A DNA stretch of 41,760 bases, from assembly GCA_964511575.1 (NCBI GenBank), contig CAZEFM010000028.1, positions 1 to 41,760 of the forward strand, written 5' to 3'. The stretch's first letter is position 1. Each line of letters begins with the position of its first letter. The translations under genes were made by a program, and so were the position numbers. Under the pieces are notes generated by a model. That model was not told the origin of the DNA. It made no database searches and worked only from the letters and a program-made list of their open reading frames with translations. Shown here piece by piece: positions 27,439 to 36,141 of the stretch. The stretch is from CALKHT01 sp964511575 (GTDB lineage Bacteria > Planctomycetota > Phycisphaerae > Phycisphaerales > Phycisphaeraceae).

Positions 27439-28893
27439 ATGGCTAAAACCCAATCACCTCGCGGCCGCCGCAAGTCCACCGCCAAGCCCGCGGAGGAGCG
27501 TGCCCCCGAGCGTTCGGCGACGGCCACAGCCGAAGCGCCTCCGGCACAACCCGAACGCCGTGGCGCCACGACCGATGAACAACTCGATGCGGAAACGCAG
27601 GCGCGGTACGAACAGGCCAAGAAAGATGAAATGCGCCTCGTCGACCTGCAGAAGATGACGGTCGATGAACTGCATGAACTGGCGAAGAAGGAAGGCCTGG
27701 AGAACTACACCGGCCTGAAGAAGCAGGAACTGATCTTCCAGATCCTGCAGAAGCACATCACCAAGCAAGGCCTGATGTACGGCGAAGGCGTGCTGGAAAT
27801 TCTGCCCGACGGGTTCGGCTTCCTGCGCAGCCCTGAGTACTCGTACCTGGCGTGCCCCGATGACATTTACGTGAGCCCGTCGCAGATTCGCCGCTTCGGC
27901 CTCAAGCCGGGCCACATCGTACAGGGCACGATTCGTCCGCCGAAGGAGTCGGAGAAGTACTTCGCGCTGTTGCGCGTTGATGCGGTGAACGGCCATCCGC
28001 CCGACACGCTCAACGACATTCTCACGTATGAAGACCTCACGCCGCTGCACCCGTATCAGCGGTTCGTGCTCGAGACGCCGGACGATCCTTCGAACATCGA
28101 GATGCGCATCGTTGATCTGGTTGCGCCGATCGGGCGTGGTCAGCGTGGCCTCATCGTCGCGCCGCCGCGTACCGGTAAGACGGTGCTCCTCCAGAAGATG
28201 GCCAACTCGATCATCAAGAACTATCCGGAGGTGAAGGTCATCGTTCTGCTGATCGATGAACGACCGGAAGAAGTGACCGACTTCCGCAACAACACGCCGG
28301 ATGATGTGGAAGTGGTGGCGTCGACGTTCGATGAGCAAAGCGCCCGCCACGTGCAGGTGTGCGACATGGTCATCGAAAAGAGCCGCCGCATGGTGGAGTT
28401 CGGCGAGCACGTGGTGATCCTCATGGACTCGATCACCCGCATGGCTCGCGCGTACAACGCCGAGGTGCCGCACTCGGGCAAGATCCTTACCGGTGGTCTG
28501 GATTCCAACGCGCTGCAGCGGCCGAAGAAGTTCTTCGGCTCCGCCCGTGCGATCGAGAACGGCGGTTCGCTGACCATTCTCGCCACCGCGCTCGTGGACA
28601 CCGGTTCAAAGATGGACGACATCATCTTCGAAGAGTTCAAGGGCACGGGTAACAGCGAACTGCACCTGGATCGCCGCCTTGTGGAGAAGCGTGTTTACCC
28701 GGCGATCGACATCGCCGCCTCGGGCACTCGCCGCGAGGAACTGCTGCTCGATCCGAACGAGCTGCGACTGGTGTACCGCCTGCGCAAGGTGCTCGCGGAC
28801 ATGAACGTCGTCGAAGCGATGGAACTGCTCAAGAGTCGCCTGATGAAGGTCAAGACCAATGCCGAGTTCCTGCTGACGATGAACCTGGACTAA
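27439..28893 (+). CDS. rho: Transcription termination factor Rho
   Basis: This 484-residue protein is an RNA-dependent hexameric ATPase that ends untranslated transcripts. The order of parts is a basic, low-complexity extension (1-60, rich in Pro, Ala, Glu and Arg), then the Rho N-domain (VDLQKMTVDELHELAKKEG). A cold-shock RNA-binding domain follows (GVLEILPDGFGFLRSPEYSY). The ATPase has P-loop PPRTGKT at 242-248 and LLIDERPEEVTD. The R-loop region is QRPKKFFGSARAIENGGSLT. The extension is longer than in E. coli (419 residues), as in many high-GC bacteria. AAGGAGCCCCAAG before the ATG fixes the start. Confidence 0.97.
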   Translation: MAKTQSPRGRRKSTAKPAEERAPERSATATAEAPPAQPERRGATTDEQLDAETQARYEQAKKDEMRLVDLQKMTVDELHELAKKEGLENYTGLKKQELIFQILQKHITKQGLMYGEGVLEILPDGFGFLRSPEYSYLACPDDIYVSPSQIRRFGLKPGHIVQGTIRPPKESEKYFALLRVDAVNGHPPDTLNDILTYEDLTPLHPYQRFVLETPDDPSNIEMRIVDLVAPIGRGQRGLIVAPPRTGKTVLLQKMANSIIKNYPEVKVIVLLIDERPEEVTDFRNNTPDDVEVVASTFDEQSARHVQVCDMVIEKSRRMVEFGEHVVILMDSITRMARAYNAEVPHSGKILTGGLDSNALQRPKKFFGSARAIENGGSLTILATALVDTGSKMDDIIFEEFKGTGNSELHLDRRLVEKRVYPAIDIAASGTRREELLLDPNELRLVYRLRKVLADMNVVEAMELLKSRLMKVKTNAEFLLTMNLD

Positions 28894-28924
28894 ACTCCAG
28901 CGTGATCAACGTGACAATCAAAGC

Positions 28925-28955
28925 CGGTGAGGACCTCCATCCTCACCGGTTTTTC
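28925..28955 (+). terminator. Intrinsic terminator of rho
   Basis: CCGGTGAGGA and TCCTCACCGG form a perfect ten-pair stem with loop CCTCCA, followed by TTTTT. It lies between convergent rho and the TauE/SafE gene. The minus strand (hairpin followed by CTTTGATTG) may also stop the oxidase transcript. Confidence 0.92.
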
Positions 28956-28994
28956 TATAGACCGAAGCCGGAGCAACGAAGTCCCCGGGATCCC

Positions 28995-29762
28995 TCACTG
29001 ACAAAATGGACACACCGCTTCGGGGCTGCTGAACGCAACCGTACGCACCAGCATGTAGACACCCAGCGCGATGATGACGACTGCGGCGATACGTGTGCCG
29101 TGCGCGCGAATCGATGCGGGAAGGTAACGGCTTCCCGCGACCACAGCGGTGAGTGCCGGAAGGGTGCCCACGCCGAACGCCACCATGCCCAACGCGCTGT
29201 AACCGGGATGTGGCAGGGCGGCGACAACGACGAGCATCGCATACACCAGGCCGCACGGCAGCAACCCCATCACCGCGCCAAGCAGCAGCCGCGACAACAT
29301 TGCGCGCTGGTTCATGAGTTGAGCGAACCATGTCCGTTGTTTGAGCCGTTGCATGCCGCAACCGGTGGTGATGGCGTCGAGTCGCAAGCGCGGGATGATG
29401 TCGAGCAGCAGCACGCCGGTGAGGATGACGATGACGGCCATGATGATCGCGACGGGGCGTTGCCAACCGAACGGGATGGACCCGCTGCGCACGCCTTCAC
29501 CGATCCACCCCGCCGTCAGACCTAGCATGGCGTACGTCCATATGCGGCCGAGGTGATAGCAGGTGAAATCCATGAAGAGCGATGGCCGAGGCGCATCATT
29601 GTCGTTGGCGACGGCTTCGCCGTTGACGGTGAGTGCCGTGCGTTCGAATCGGCCGGCAAACCCGAGCAGGATCGGCCCGCACATGCCGATGCAATGCAGA
29701 CTTCCGGCAATGCCCGCAAAGAGCAGCGAACCGAACGCGGTGAGCAGGGCGGCGCTGTTCAT
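28995..29762 (-). CDS. TauE/SafE-type membrane protein of the cbb3 locus
   Basis: Start ATG 29762 (MNSAALLTAFGSLLF) has GGAGG seven bases upstream and overlaps the stop of the P-type ATPase gene as ATGA, so the two are translationally coupled. The 255-residue product has about six membrane helices. The first carries GSLHCIGMCGP, the cysteine-containing signature of the short sulfite-exporter-like proteins found beside ccoI/ccoS in cbb3 clusters, and a later helix carries GAVMGLLPCGLVYAML. A role in copper or heme supply to the oxidase is inferred from context. The end CPFCQ holds an extra CxxC. Confidence 0.88.
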   Translation of the reverse strand: MNSAALLTAFGSLLFAGIAGSLHCIGMCGPILLGFAGRFERTALTVNGEAVANDNDAPRPSLFMDFTCYHLGRIWTYAMLGLTAGWIGEGVRSGSIPFGWQRPVAIIMAVIVILTGVLLLDIIPRLRLDAITTGCGMQRLKQRTWFAQLMNQRAMLSRLLLGAVMGLLPCGLVYAMLVVVAALPHPGYSALGMVAFGVGTLPALTAVVAGSRYLPASIRAHGTRIAAVVIIALGVYMLVRTVAFSSPEAVCPFCQ

Positions 29763-32029
29763 CCTGCCACCTCCGCAATGCCCGTGGGTGATTCCTCGAC
29801 CACATCCCCTGCGCGGCGGGAGGTGGTGACGATGAGCATGCTCGAGATGAACATCGCCGACGCCGCGAAGATCGGGTTGAGGTAACCCGCCGCCGCCAGC
29901 GCCAGGCCGATGGTGTTGTAGCCGAACGCCCACACGAGGTTCAGTCGCACCCGCCGCATTGCGTGACGCGCCAGGCGAATGGTCAGCGGCACGCGGTCGA
30001 GCCGATCGGTGAGCAGCCGTACATTGCCCGCCTGTTGCGCCAGGCTCGTCGAACAGCGCAGCGCGAAGCCCACATCCGCCGCCGCCAGCACGGGGCCGTC
30101 GTTGATCCCATCGCCGACCATGGCGATGCGCCCGTGTCGCCGTGTCGAAGCACCGATCCGCTGCTGTGCCTTGAGAAGATGATCCAGCTTGTCCGCGGGT
30201 AGCAGCGACGATGCCACCCCGATACGCAACGCATCAGCAACGCGCTTTGCGGAAGGCGCGCGGTCGCCGGTAAGGATCGTCGCATCGATGCCGAGTTGTC
30301 GCAGTTGTGCCACCGTGCTCCGCGCATCACGCCGCAGCACTTCCGACAACGTGAAGCGTGCCAACACACGGGAATCGTTCATGAGGAACACGTGCATGCC
30401 CGGCTCATTCGCCGCCGTTGTTGCGTCACTGCCATCGCTCGTAGGCAATGGTTGCACGCCATGTTCCCTGACAAGCCGCTCATTGCCCAGCCAGTACCGT
30501 TCGCCCGCCACGACCGCTTCGACGCCCAGACCCGGCAGCGCGCGGGCGGCACGCGCGCTGGCCAACGTGTTGAGTGATCGCGCTGCGGCGGCATCGATGA
30601 TCGCCTTCGCCATCGGATGCGCGCTGGACGACTCCACCGCCGCCGCCCATCGCAGCGCATCGTCGGCGTTCACATCTTCCGCGGTGTCGATCCGCTGCAC
30701 ACGCAGCGTCGGCTCCGTGAGCGTGCCCGTTTTGTCGAAGAAAACGTGTGTCACCGTTGCCGCCCGTTCCAGCGTCACAGCCGAGTCGATCAGAATCCCC
30801 GCGCGTGCCGCCCGGTGCAGCGCGCTCCACGTTGCCAACGGTGCCGCCAATCCCAGCGCACATGGACAACTGATGAGCAGCACGCTCAATGCATCGAACA
30901 ATCCCGTCGTCGCATCGCCGACCACCGCGTGATACACAAACACCGCCAGCGCCAGCAGCACCACACCCGGAACAAACACCGCGGCGATGCGATCAACCAC
31001 GCGTTGAATCGGCAGTTGGTGCAATCGTGCCGCATCAAGCAATCGTTGCGTCTGTGCCAACGTGCGATCATCGCCCACCTGCGTCGCTTCGATCCACAAC
31101 TGCCCGTCCACGCTGACGCTGCCCGCCATCACCGTGTCGTTCATCGATACAGCACGCGGCGTCGATTCACCCGTCAGGCTCGCCTCGTTGACATAGCCTG
31201 TACCTTCCGCGACGCGTCCATCCACCGGCACCGTTTCGCCGGGTCGCACACGCAGCCGCTGACCCACTTCCACGGTGTCGGCATCGATCTCAACGATGTC
31301 GTTGCCGCGCGCCACCCACGCGCGTGTCGGTATCGTGGCGAGCAGATCGCGTGCCGCGGCCGTTGCTTTGTGGCGCGCGGTGGAGTCCAGGTAATGCCCC
31401 AGCGTAACCAGCGTGAGGATCAACGCCGCCGTGTCGAAATAGAGCGTGCCGTATCCTTGCAGCGTGTGGAACGCGCTGAGGATGAACGCCGCCGCCACAC
31501 CGATGCAAATCAGCAGATTCGCATCCACGCGTCGCGGCATCGTTGCCAGCCATCGTCGCCAGCGCGCCACACCGTCACCGCGCGGCAACCGCCAACCCGC
31601 CAGCACATCCTCCAGAAGCGGCATCCCCAGCGTTGCCATCACGCACGTCGTCAGCAGCATCAGCAGGTACGCGATCAGTTGCTGCAGCGGGTGATGCGTT
31701 AAGGGATCGCCCGTCGCCGAACCATACACGAGCGAAGAATAGAACAGGCCGCTGAAGGCCTTGATGTTCATCGTCAGAAAGATGCCCAGCCCCAATCGCA
31801 ACAGCAGCGTGTTGCCGGGCGTTGTCTTCGCGTCATCGGCCGCGTCGATCGCCGGTCGCGCCAGTTCATAGGCAAATCGACAACCGAAGCAGCAGTAGGG
31901 CGGTGGTTCCCCGCCTGTCGATCGACGGGAGGCGGGAATCGGCAGGCCGCAATGCACGCACATCGGCGCAGCGCCGTCCAGCGACGGCGATTGACGCGAA
32001 ACGTCCAGCGCCGACGGGGCAAGCGACAT
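29759..32029 (-). CDS. ccoI: CcoI/FixI-type copper-transporting P-type ATPase
   Basis: Start ATG 32029 overlaps the preceding stop as TAATG, with GGAG five bases upstream. The 756-residue protein is a P1B ATPase, probably exporting copper for assembly of the cbb3 oxidase. The N-terminus has a cysteine cluster (C24, C27, C46, C47, C50, in MCVHCG and YCCFGC), the zinc-ribbon-like domain found before ATPases of this type. No HMA GMxCxxC domain follows. Membrane CPC (SCPCALGLA), phosphorylation DKTGTLT, SSAHPMAKAI and hinge VGDGINDGP are all intact. It is coupled at both ends to neighbours and inferred to act with TauE/SafE on CcoN copper. Confidence 0.9.
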   Translation of the reverse strand: MSLAPSALDVSRQSPSLDGAAPMCVHCGLPIPASRRSTGGEPPPYCCFGCRFAYELARPAIDAADDAKTTPGNTLLLRLGLGIFLTMNIKAFSGLFYSSLVYGSATGDPLTHHPLQQLIAYLLMLLTTCVMATLGMPLLEDVLAGWRLPRGDGVARWRRWLATMPRRVDANLLICIGVAAAFILSAFHTLQGYGTLYFDTAALILTLVTLGHYLDSTARHKATAAARDLLATIPTRAWVARGNDIVEIDADTVEVGQRLRVRPGETVPVDGRVAEGTGYVNEASLTGESTPRAVSMNDTVMAGSVSVDGQLWIEATQVGDDRTLAQTQRLLDAARLHQLPIQRVVDRIAAVFVPGVVLLALAVFVYHAVVGDATTGLFDALSVLLISCPCALGLAAPLATWSALHRAARAGILIDSAVTLERAATVTHVFFDKTGTLTEPTLRVQRIDTAEDVNADDALRWAAAVESSSAHPMAKAIIDAAAARSLNTLASARAARALPGLGVEAVVAGERYWLGNERLVREHGVQPLPTSDGSDATTAANEPGMHVFLMNDSRVLARFTLSEVLRRDARSTVAQLRQLGIDATILTGDRAPSAKRVADALRIGVASSLLPADKLDHLLKAQQRIGASTRRHGRIAMVGDGINDGPVLAAADVGFALRCSTSLAQQAGNVRLLTDRLDRVPLTIRLARHAMRRVRLNLVWAFGYNTIGLALAAAGYLNPIFAASAMFISSMLIVTTSRRAGDVVEESPTGIAEVAG

Positions 32030-32157
32030 TACGGCTCCAGCAGGATGTATCGCACCAGGTACGCGATGCCGAACACGAAGAACGTGATCCAGATCAGCGT
32101 CGCATACCACGGAAACGCGTAACCCTGGTAGCTCAAATAACGGTGTCGACGAAACAT
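32029..32157 (-). CDS. 42-residue single-helix protein of the cbb3 locus
   Basis: Translation from ATG 32157 gives MFRRHRYLSYQGYAFPWYAT, then LIWITFFVFGIAYLVRYILL, then EP and TAA. One membrane helix (about 18-40) follows a basic N-terminus, so the N-terminus is probably cytoplasmic. The stop shares a base with the ATPase start (TAATG). The sequence does not resemble CcoS or CcoQ as I know them, although it occupies a place where a small oxidase accessory could be. The coding call rests on spacing, coupling and composition. Confidence 0.65.
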   Translation of the reverse strand: MFRRHRYLSYQGYAFPWYATLIWITFFVFGIAYLVRYILLEP

Positions 32158-32217
32158 GGCATTCTTCTAATAAAAGCGAAGCCCACGAACGCGGTCCGTG
32201 GGAGGATCACAGACGAT

Positions 32218-32577
32218 TTACCGTTCCGACCCTTCCCCCCGATCGATCTCCTCCTGCATCTGCAGCATGCGATACTTCGCCTGCTCCACATCGCGGAACT
32301 GACCCGCCAGGTACGCCCAGAGGAACAGGCACGTGAATCCCGCCGCCACGACGAGGTAATTCAGCACCGGCAGCAGAAACGACGCCAGCGCATCGTTGCC
32401 CTGATGCAGCGCGGTGTACGCGAACTCGATCAGCTTGAAGACGAACGCGATCCCCGCCGTGAGAATCATCACGATGCTGAACCACCACAGAAAGATGCGC
32501 GTCGTTCTGGAAGTGGGGCGTGGTGTCCATGGCGGGCTTGCCGCGTCATCGCGCCTTGCTGTGTATTTGGCAATCAT
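32218..32577 (-). CDS. Two-helix membrane protein of the cbb3 locus
   Basis: This 119-residue protein has two hydrophobic helices (FLWWFSIVMILTAGIAFVFK and LLPVLNYLVVAAGFTCLFLW). A basic N-terminus and a charged C-terminal helix (DVEQAKYRMLQMQEEIDRGE) flank them. GAGGACGACG before ATG 32577 is a good ribosome binding site. I recognise no named family. Position between ccoO and the ATPase suggests an oxidase subunit or assembly factor. Confidence 0.75.
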   Translation of the reverse strand: MIAKYTARRDDAASPPWTPRPTSRTTRIFLWWFSIVMILTAGIAFVFKLIEFAYTALHQGNDALASFLLPVLNYLVVAAGFTCLFLWAYLAGQFRDVEQAKYRMLQMQEEIDRGEGSER

Positions 32578-32618
32578 CGTCGTCCTCGTGCTCGGGGCAG
32601 CGATTTCAGTCTTCGTGT

Positions 32619-33413
32619 TCAGTAACCGTAGTCATCATCCCCATAGGGATCATCGCTATACGGGTCATCTCCGTATCCATCGTCGCCGTAGCCGTCGCCG
32701 TGATCACCCGCGCCGTCATCAGCGGACCGTGCAGGCCTGGCGGGCGGTTCGGGTCGGATCAGGTTCGGCGTCGGGTACGCCGCTTCAATCCCAGCAGCGC
32801 CGTGGATCGTTTCCCGACGCGTGTCCACCCATGAACCGAGCCACTGCACGTAGGCGATGATCGACAGCCCCTTCTTGTTCGGCGTCAGGCCATCATCCTC
32901 ATAAAACCACGGATAGCTCGGCATCACGCTCACCGGCGCAACGTCCGGTGGATGATAAAAGTGCGCCACGTGCCAGTCGTTGGAGTGATATCCGCCCCGA
33001 CGAATCAGGTCCGGTCCAATGCGGCGCGTGCCCCACAACGGCGGCATGTTCAGCTCGTTGTTGTACTCCTCCGGAAAGCTGCGCTGACCATACTGCGCCT
33101 CATCGTTGCCCCACGGACGAACCTGCTGCGAATGGCAGTGCCAGCACGCCTCACCGATGTACGTCTTGTGACCGATGCGAAGCGCCTCGGCAAACGCCTC
33201 TTCGATCGGCTTGTCGCCGAACGCCTTGGCGAACGCCTCGGGGTACTCCTCCTTCAGTTCGATGAACTCCAGCGGAGGCGAGGCAGCCATCTGCTCCACC
33301 GTGCGCACCTCCAGATGCGACACCGGCAGCATCGGAATCCACGCGCTGATCGCAAACGACAGCGCGAAGAACCCCAATCCCGCAACCAGAAACACAAAGC
33401 TGAACCGTTCCAC
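32619..33413 (-). CDS. ccoO: cbb3-type cytochrome c oxidase subunit II (monoheme)
   Basis: This 264-residue protein has an N-terminal membrane helix (FVFLVAGLGFFALSFAISAW) and one heme c motif CWHCH at 90-94 in EACWHCHSQQVRPWGND, plus the CcoO landmarks GTRRIGPDLIRRGG and WHVAHFYHPPDV...SVMPSYPWFY. It passes electrons to CcoN. Start GTG 33413 has GGAG nine bases upstream. The last ~35 residues are an Asp/Gly/Tyr-rich repeat (DGYGDDGYGDDPYSDDPYGD) not normal for CcoO. It is separated from ccoN by a 110-base repeat-bearing gap. Confidence 0.93.
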   Translation of the reverse strand: MERFSFVFLVAGLGFFALSFAISAWIPMLPVSHLEVRTVEQMAASPPLEFIELKEEYPEAFAKAFGDKPIEEAFAEALRIGHKTYIGEACWHCHSQQVRPWGNDEAQYGQRSFPEEYNNELNMPPLWGTRRIGPDLIRRGGYHSNDWHVAHFYHPPDVAPVSVMPSYPWFYEDDGLTPNKKGLSIIAYVQWLGSWVDTRRETIHGAAGIEAAYPTPNLIRPEPPARPARSADDGAGDHGDGYGDDGYGDDPYSDDPYGDDDYGY

Positions 33414-33446
33414 GTGTATCTACTCCGATTCAGACAACAGATCCCA

Positions 33447-33523
33447 GGATTCAGAGGCCCGATGTCAGATGCCAGAAGCCCGTCGACTCGCCGTTCTCCG
33501 ACTTCTGTCCTCTTTCCTCTGTC
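33447..33523. repeat. Dispersed GGACAGAGG/GAGAACGGCG-family repeat
   Basis: The reverse complement carries GAGGAAAGAGGACAGA, GAGAACGGCG and CTGACATCGGGCCTCTGA in order. These collinear blocks recur inside the PSCyt1 gene at 14215-14307. The repeat fills the ccoN-ccoO gap. Confidence 0.65.
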
Positions 33524-34978
33524 TCAAACCGCCGCTTCCGCCACGGCTTCCTCGAGTTCCTCGTACGGCGCGTAATCCGTATCCACGTGCGCCTGCTTCG
33601 CCACCAGCATCGTGGCGATCATGTTCACCACCATGCAGCTGAACCCGCCGATGATCATCAGCCCCGTCAACGTGCGCGTCAGCCAGAACGGACGCAGCGA
33701 TGTGAGGATCGACTCGCGCGGCACCAGTTGCATCGCCATGAACCCGTCGATCAACCCGCCAGCCGTCAGCGTCAGCACCATCATCGCCAGCCCCAGTGCC
33801 GTCAGCCAGAAGTGCCAGCGACGCAGACGCTCGCTCCACCATTCCCGACCGGTCAGCTTCGGCCACAGGTGCTCGATCATTCCGAAGATCCAGAACGTGA
33901 ACACGCCGAACATCACCAGGTGCGCGTGACCCACCACCCAGTCGGTGAAGTGGATCACCTGCTGGAACGTGAGCGTCACCTGAAACGCGCATTGCGTACA
34001 CGTCAGAAAGTAGTTCAGCGCGCCGACCCAGAACCAGCGAATCGCCATGTTGTTCTTGAGCGATCCTTCGCTGCCGCGCCACGTCATGAAGAAGTTGATG
34101 ATCACGCTTGTCACGACGATCTCAATGGCAATCGTCGTCACCACCGCGCTGTACTGCGCGAACATCGGAATGGGCGAGCCCAGGAAGTGGTGCACACCCT
34201 GCAGCGGGTAGAAGAACGCCAGTCCCCAGAACCCCACCAGCGACAGCGCGTGCGACCAGATCGGCTTCTTCAGAATCACCGGCACGAAGAAGTACATCAT
34301 CCCCCAGCCCATCGGCGTCACCCACAAACCCACCAGGTCGTGGATGTAAAGCCCGAGCAGAGGCCCCGCCTGGTTCCCCGCCACCGCGTACTGCGGCAGG
34401 AAGTTGCCCATGATGTACGTCAGACCCAACCAGATGAACCCGGCCGAGAAATACCACAGGCTCACATACATCGAGCGCTCGTTGCTCTTGACGATCGGCG
34501 TGTAAAACTGAATCCACACCAGGATCGCGCCCATCACGACGAACGGGTCGACCCACACCGGCGTCTCGCCCCATTCCACCGCCTGCGCTTCGCCCAGGTG
34601 CAGCCCGATGTAAGTCGCCAGCACAATCGCGTTCCACGCGCCCCAGATCAGCCAGCCCAGCGCATCGCTCGCCACACGCTTGCCCGTCAGCCGTGGCACC
34701 GTCCAGTTGAGCATCGCAAAGAACGCGTTGGTCAGAAAACCGAACGCGATCATGTTCGTGTGGATCATGCGGATGCGACCGGGCGACAACACTTCGATGC
34801 GCGGCAGCGGCCAATGCTGCAGCAACTGCAGCGAGTAAAACAACCCGCCCAGCAGCGCAATCGACAGCCAACCCATCGCCGCGATCAGGTGCCACTTCAC
34901 CAGCGCCTGATTCACCAGCGGTCGAGGTGCCGCCGTCGTCGGCGTAACATTGCCATCCCCAGCGAGGGCCTGACTCAT
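33524..34978 (-). CDS. ccoN: cbb3-type cytochrome c oxidase subunit I
   Basis: This 484-residue, roughly 12-helix catalytic subunit reduces oxygen and pumps protons. Ligands correspond in spacing to the Pseudomonas stutzeri enzyme: H73 (RMIHTNMIAFG) and H353 for low-spin heme b, H351 for heme b3 (VGHAHLVMFG), and H213 (YIHDLVGLW), H263 and H264 (QGVHHFLGSP) for CuB. The cross-linked tyrosine is Y257 (FFYPLQ). No fused extra domain is seen. The start ATG 34978 overlaps the stop of the cytochrome c gene as ATGA, with GGAG upstream, so the two are coupled. Confidence 0.96.
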   Translation of the reverse strand: MSQALAGDGNVTPTTAAPRPLVNQALVKWHLIAAMGWLSIALLGGLFYSLQLLQHWPLPRIEVLSPGRIRMIHTNMIAFGFLTNAFFAMLNWTVPRLTGKRVASDALGWLIWGAWNAIVLATYIGLHLGEAQAVEWGETPVWVDPFVVMGAILVWIQFYTPIVKSNERSMYVSLWYFSAGFIWLGLTYIMGNFLPQYAVAGNQAGPLLGLYIHDLVGLWVTPMGWGMMYFFVPVILKKPIWSHALSLVGFWGLAFFYPLQGVHHFLGSPIPMFAQYSAVVTTIAIEIVVTSVIINFFMTWRGSEGSLKNNMAIRWFWVGALNYFLTCTQCAFQVTLTFQQVIHFTDWVVGHAHLVMFGVFTFWIFGMIEHLWPKLTGREWWSERLRRWHFWLTALGLAMMVLTLTAGGLIDGFMAMQLVPRESILTSLRPFWLTRTLTGLMIIGGFSCMVVNMIATMLVAKQAHVDTDYAPYEELEEAVAEAAV

Positions 34979-36141
34979 CGCTCAGTCACTCCAGAGCCGT
35001 TCTCTTCGTTCTGCGACGGCGTGCCCAGAACCGCTTCACGCGTCGATCGCTCCTGCCTCAGGCTGCGCACAAACGCAACCAGGTCCCAACTGTTCTTCAC
35101 GCCCTGCGCATGACGCTCCGCTTCGCTCATTTCGCCGAACACCTGCGCGCCCGTCGCGGGAAACTGCGACAGATACTCCTGCAATCCTTCGACATCCGAT
35201 GGGTCCAGTTCACCGGCGATCGCCTCGAACGCTTCCACGTTCACCGTCGCCAGCAGGTCCACGTTGTAGGCGGGCATGATCGAGCGCAACCCGGTATGGA
35301 ATGTGCGATAGATGTCTTCAGCCGTGTCGCCGTTTTTCAGTTGTCCGCGTGTGAAGTTGAAGGGTTTCTGCGGGTTGCCCCACGCATCGACATACGCCGT
35401 GCGCGTTGCGCCCTTGCCCGCGCCATCCGTGCCGTGACACGAGTTACACGACATCGCCAGGTAAACGATCTTGCCGCGCATCTGTCGTTCGGGCGTGTCC
35501 AGATCTGCCGGGGCGGGCGGCACGTTGACGATCCGACGCAGGTGCTTCTCCGCTTCCCAGTTCGGATAGAACGACTTGATGTATTCCACCACCGCGACCT
35601 TTTCCGTTTCCGGCATCAGCGGAAAAGCCGGCATGCTCACCCGCGACAGCCCGCGCGTGATCACTCGATGCAGGTCCGCTTCCATCGGCAGGCTCGACGA
35701 ATCGGTCGAACGGAACTTGTAAATGCCGCTGGTGAAGTCGCGTGGCTGGGTGATCAGCCGCACCGCCGCCGGGCCGTCGCCCTGACCGTGCGTGCCGTGA
35801 CATCCCACGCAATACTTGTGGTAAACCTCGCGGCCGCGCTGGATCAGCGAGGCACGCTGGTTGTAACCGCTGTACTCGCCCGGCGACACGGTCTGCCAGA
35901 TCTCGTACTCAATCGGCCTGGCATCGTCAGGTGATGTGGGGCGACGTCGCGCGGCGGTGACGGTGTCGCTGTCCGTGGCATCCACCACGTTGATGTCCGA
36001 TGCCGCGGCATCGCTGTCGGACGTCGCCGGGTCACAGCCCATTACCATCGCCGCCAGCGCCACCGCCGCCACGGTTCGCGGCGTTGTGCCGACTGTCACG
36101 GCGTGCCACAAGCGAGAAAAATACATCTTCATCGTCGTCAT
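34975..36141 (-). CDS. Diheme cytochrome c lipoprotein
   Basis: Start ATG 36141 overlaps the preceding stop as ATGA. Start codons at 36132 and 36126 are alternatives. The 388-residue product has a signal ending MVMGC, with lipobox C36, followed by an acidic linker. Two class I cytochrome c domains carry CVGCH at 111-115 and CNSCH at 232-236, each with a candidate Met ligand (SMPAFPLMPE, SIMPAYN). This would pass electrons to the oxidase. It is encoded immediately before CcoN and no ccoP is seen, so it probably takes CcoP's place, although it lacks the expected CcoP N-terminal helices. Confidence 0.9.
   Translation of the reverse strand: MTTMKMYFSRLWHAVTVGTTPRTVAAVALAAMVMGCDPATSDSDAAASDINVVDATDSDTVTAARRRPTSPDDARPIEYEIWQTVSPGEYSGYNQRASLIQRGREVYHKYCVGCHGTHGQGDGPAAVRLITQPRDFTSGIYKFRSTDSSSLPMEADLHRVITRGLSRVSMPAFPLMPETEKVAVVEYIKSFYPNWEAEKHLRRIVNVPPAPADLDTPERQMRGKIVYLAMSCNSCHGTDGAGKGATRTAYVDAWGNPQKPFNFTRGQLKNGDTAEDIYRTFHTGLRSIMPAYNVDLLATVNVEAFEAIAGELDPSDVEGLQEYLSQFPATGAQVFGEMSEAERHAQGVKNSWDLVAFVRSLRQERSTREAVLGTPSQNEENGSGVTER

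Noticed and set aside
33587..35113. Plus-strand open frame (508 codons) opposite ccoN
   Set aside because: The His/Gln/Arg-rich product has no membrane segments. The ccoN ligands are on the minus strand.
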